The notes below the pieces were generated by a model. It had not been told where the DNA came from, made no database searches, and saw only the letters and a list, made by a program, of their open reading frames with translations. Below are positions 60,982-64,000 of a stretch of 64,000 nucleotides of DNA, piece by piece. Position numbers and translations under genes: made by a program. Source of the DNA: Tigriopus japonicus (lineage: Eukaryota > Arthropoda > Copepoda > Harpacticoida > Harpacticidae); the NCBI GenBank assembly GCA_010645155.1, contig CM021318.1, positions 8,864,858-8,928,857 of the forward strand. Direction: 5' to 3'. Within the stretch, counting starts at the first letter, position 1, and each line of letters begins with the position of its first letter.

Positions 60982-61466
60982 GGCGAACGTTTCCCATGAT
61001 TGCTCATTTTGAAGAAACTGGTTTTCAATCCCTCGGATAGTTGGATGTCCACCATTGATGTCGCGTGGTCCAAGTTTCGTTCAATGGTTCATGGTTTCTT
61101 CCCTCGAGTAGCGAATCAAAGTTGATCCGGGAGAAAATCGGAAAGAGGAAGAAGAAGAAGAAAAAAATGGCCTCGGTCAAAGTCCGTGAAATGACCTGTC
61201 ACGCCGGTCAATGTTTACATTGACAATTTGACATCCGCGTGACGTGCACATGGTTCAATAGGGGCCAGCAGGATTTCGGGGGAGGTCATAAATTAGATTG
61301 AAACACAGACAGTGTGCTCAAAAATGGACTCCTGGGTTGTTTGGACCGTAGCGATCATAGATGAGGGCTTTTGTCTTTGAACGTAAGATCCCAGTAGTCC
61401 TTGCTCAAGATTGAACATCCTTGGGGCACTAATTGAAGGTTTCTCGGAACTAGAGCTGTCATTAGT

Positions 61467-61760
61467 TTACACGCTGAAACCACGGGAACAAAGGTACGAA
61501 AGTAACCCTTCATTTTGACAAGGGGAAGTCTGAATACTAATCACGAGCAATTTTCTTTTCATTTCGTTCTCAGGCAGGTCACTCTCGGATGCTTCCAAAT
61601 CGTTCGCGGCTTGATCATCCGGGATGATGAAAGTGAAAAGAATCTCATTTCCTGCCTCATTTATAGAATCCCTCGTCGCTTGCTGAGCTTCTTCGAGTTT
61701 TGGGTTTTGCTTGTTCAGATCAGCAATTATGGAGGCTTTAAAGATTCTCGAACCTGCCAT
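61467..61760 (-). CDS. Candidate first exon, acidic/hydrophilic, unidentified
   Basis: ATG in a good context (GAAACATGGCAGG) starts MAGSRIFKASIIADLNKQNP, followed by KLEEAQQATRDSINEAGNEI and a stretch rich in Asp and Glu (DDQAANDLEASESDLPENE). The composition is coding-like. The 3' border is unclear and the last 20 codons may be intronic. No downstream exon found. Confidence 0.32.
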   Translation of the reverse strand: MAGSRIFKASIIADLNKQNPKLEEAQQATRDSINEAGNEILFTFIIPDDQAANDLEASESDLPENEMKRKLLVISIQTSPCQNEGLLSYLCSRGFSV

Positions 61761-62391
61761 GTTTCCCCGACTAAATGGTCAAAAAATGCCAAAAGACAGA
61801 TACTTAAAGAAGCCTTCCTGTTTATGACCTGCACTCAAAGCTCTTTCATGGTTTGTCCCAACCACATTTTCTGTCTCATTTAAAGTCAAATTGGCATATT
61901 TCGGCCTTGTTGTTGGGCAAGATGAATTCTTGCTTGGAACTTCCATCTTGTGGGGTCGGTCCAGCTTCACGTGACAAAAGGTTCAAGATCACTCATGTCA
62001 CTCACAGATTTACCTCTAATTTGAACAGCTAATGAACCCCTATTCTCCCTGGACGTCCGTCACAGGAAGAAGATCGTCTAAATGTTTCCCCTCTCCAACG
62101 ATTTATCTCGGAGGGTGATATACTTTGGACCAAAGACATGCATCTTTTTGCTTCACAGATCTCATTACAAACTCCTAGTACTAGCAGCACTTCAGTTTGT
62201 TGATAGTGTTAAAGAGAACCAATCAACTAATAAGAAGGGTTGCAGATGTTCCCAATGGTTGGTTTGACTTAACTCCAACCAGGAAAGCGAATGATTGTGA
62301 TACATTATCAATCAGCTTTGAAAACCTTTCAAGCGCGAAGTCCGGGCAAAAAATAAAGAGAACAAGACAGGCCAATGTAGAGAGTTTCGTG

Positions 62392-62886
62392 TTAAAGCTC
62401 TGCTTCATTCGTATCCTGAGTTTGGACTGTACTGAGCTCTTTACGATTTCTGGGGATAGGCGAATGTATTTGGAGTATGGAGGATGCCAAAGAAAGATCA
62501 TTGAATAGAGCTTGATGATCATGAACATTTTGTGGGATTTCTGCTTCAGTGGAATTCCAAAGAGGGGAAAAGTCTATCAACACCTTTTGTTCAAAATTAC
62601 AAAGTGGACACGTTGATGGCTTGACAAGTCGTGTGAATATCTCGCAGTAATCGCAATGAAGCATACATATTCAAAAGCTCTCCAAATAAGTGCATTGACC
62701 TAATAAAGTGCCAAGGAAGTGCGTTTTCATTAGGAGCACAACACATCTGGCCTTCACAGAGCAACAGCCTTGACAGACTCTGAATCGTCTGTTTGTGTTT
62801 TGGAGGAAAGATGTCAGAGATGGCTTTAATGAAGCCACTTCCCCATCCAAGTCAGATTTCATTTTCTCTGAGAAAACGAGTTCCAT
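62392..62886 (-). pseudogene. Possible zinc-binding protein fragment with frame disruption
   Basis: At 62392-62664 a frame starts MLHCDYCEIFTRLVKPSTCP then LCNFEQKVLIDF, with CxxC-x11-CxxC spacing typical of a zinc ribbon or finger. Just upstream a second frame reads LLLCEGQMCCAPNENALPWH then FIRSMHLFGELLNM and overlaps the first near 62660; a one-base shift there would join them. A third frame (62671-62886) is also open. It is either a frameshifted gene, an unrecognised intron or chance. Family not recognised. Confidence 0.25.
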
Positions 62887-63509
62887 TCTTCAAAAGAGAG
62901 ATCTTAGAATCAGATAAAACTCGAGGTAGACGACGAAAGAAATGATGGTGTTTGAAGTTGGTTGTCGGGAACCAAAGAGAACGACCAACTGGAATTAAAA
63001 AGTCTCTTGTGAAACAGAAGGGCCCTCAAATCCCAAGGACTGCAATCCCGTAAGACTGGAATATTGAGTTGTTAGGAAACTCAACAGCTGACAACATTCC
63101 TTGGATAATGTGATCATCAACAGAGGCTTGGTAAAAGTTTGATTATTGTAGTCGCTAGACTTGTTATTTGAAGATAGTGACCTTCTTTATCGTTTTTTGG
63201 CCAATCAAATCCTGTTCACTCGAAAAGCATTCCAAAGCCGGAATAGATTGGAGAGTGTTTCATAGGTTCTCTGTCAGATGTTGACCGTCCAAATTTAGAA
63301 AATCCCTGAGCCAAACGACATTCCTGGGCTTTGAGGAACCATCATAATGATTATCGCGAGAGTGTGAGAGAGCCTTTGCCTCTTTCGGAAATGAACCTAT
63401 AAATCTTGAGCGAAGGCCCTAACCATTGTTGCATTCAATTCAACACGGCTACTTAACCATTCCATTTGAGTCGAGTTGGAGGAGTGCACTTTTGCTCAAG
63501 GGTGGCGGT

Positions 63510-63532
63510 CTCCTTCCTTCCTTCCTTCTTTC
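63510..63532. repeat. (TTCC)n microsatellite
   Basis: About five TTCC units in pyrimidine-rich sequence. Confidence 0.8.
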
Positions 63533-64000
63533 CAAACCTAGTATCTTGTATGGATTCCACACAATCTTATCTCTATTAATGAAGGAAAGGGGAAATATTA
63601 TCGCTACGGTATATGCATATCGAAGATAATGAGGTTCTTCGGATAGTTTTGAGTTTTAAAAGCCCGCTAAAGATCTTCCGTATTACACCCATGGACTCCT
63701 GTCAATCTTGGAATCGAGAGATCCCAGGCACTTAAGGATTTTAAATTCATGGCCTTGTCTTCAGAACAATGACATCAAGTTTAACACTGGTTGACAGGAT
63801 TGGTTTTTGAGCAGGGCCCAGATTCTGGTCAGGCCATGTTATTAACCGCGCTTACTATTATTTTGAGTGGTAATTATATATTACAACTTCGGACCCTTAG
63901 GTGCTACTTCATCTCGAAAGAAGTCCCTCAACCAATGCACGGGATCATAAACGTGAGATAAATATAGGGTGACTAGGATTTGTTGTAACAAATTGGAAGT

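Overview
This window is eukaryotic nuclear DNA, most likely from an arthropod and perhaps a crustacean such as a copepod. The reasons are AT-rich, intron-containing genes with short introns (mostly 53-75 bp where nothing has inserted), a full-length Tc1/mariner element, non-LTR retrotransposon debris, several MITE families, a roughly 190-bp satellite array and two runs of N. The organism call is an inference; no gene here fixes the species.

The dominant content is a head-to-tail array of seven copies (A-G, all minus strand, about 9.5-38.7 kb) of one four-exon gene family. Each complete copy encodes a secreted protein of about 400 residues: a signal peptide (exon 1), a short four-cysteine PAN/apple-like segment (exon 2) and a kelch-type beta-propeller region (exons 3 and 4). 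Intron phases are always 2, 1, 1, and exon 3 is exactly 318 nt in every copy where it can be measured. Copies A, B, E and F are intact. Copy C lacks a visible exon 1, with an assembly gap upstream. Copy D has exon 3 split by a 727-bp hAT-like MITE with a perfect 8-bp target duplication. Copy G is an internal-deletion pseudogene joining an exon 2 remnant to the middle of exon 4. Variation between copies is concentrated in a few loops, two of which directly follow kelch Gly-Gly doublets, which suggests diversification of one face of the propeller. I know of no named family with this exact architecture.

Layout. 1-9.5 kb: no recognised gene; one possible plus-strand first exon near 7.76 kb. 9.5-26.2 kb: copies A-E, interrupted by LINE fragments (13.4-14.4 and 19.5-20.0 kb), a near-palindromic MITE (15.75-16.02 kb), two copies of a roughly 210-bp MITE, a 125-bp inverted repeat, a 664-bp N gap and the hAT MITE. 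26.2-33.2 kb: a foldback-like element near 27.4 kb and about 12 units of the satellite (28.9-31.2 kb). 33.2-38.7 kb: copy F, a 1284-bp Tc1/mariner element whose transposase has one in-frame stop, and copy G. 38.7-64 kb: mostly non-coding, with a near-identical 178-bp duplication on both sides of a 65-bp gap at 40.35 kb, a CpG-rich patch with a GA tract near 52.3-52.65 kb (possible promoter), and a few unrecognised candidate exons (44.7, 47.4, 49.8-51.2, 60.6, 61.5-61.8 and 62.4-62.9 kb) supported only by open frame and splice-like borders.

The array genes share architecture, orientation and, for A and B, upstream sequence. They look like recent tandem duplicates under birth-and-death evolution, with transposons driving loss of some copies.
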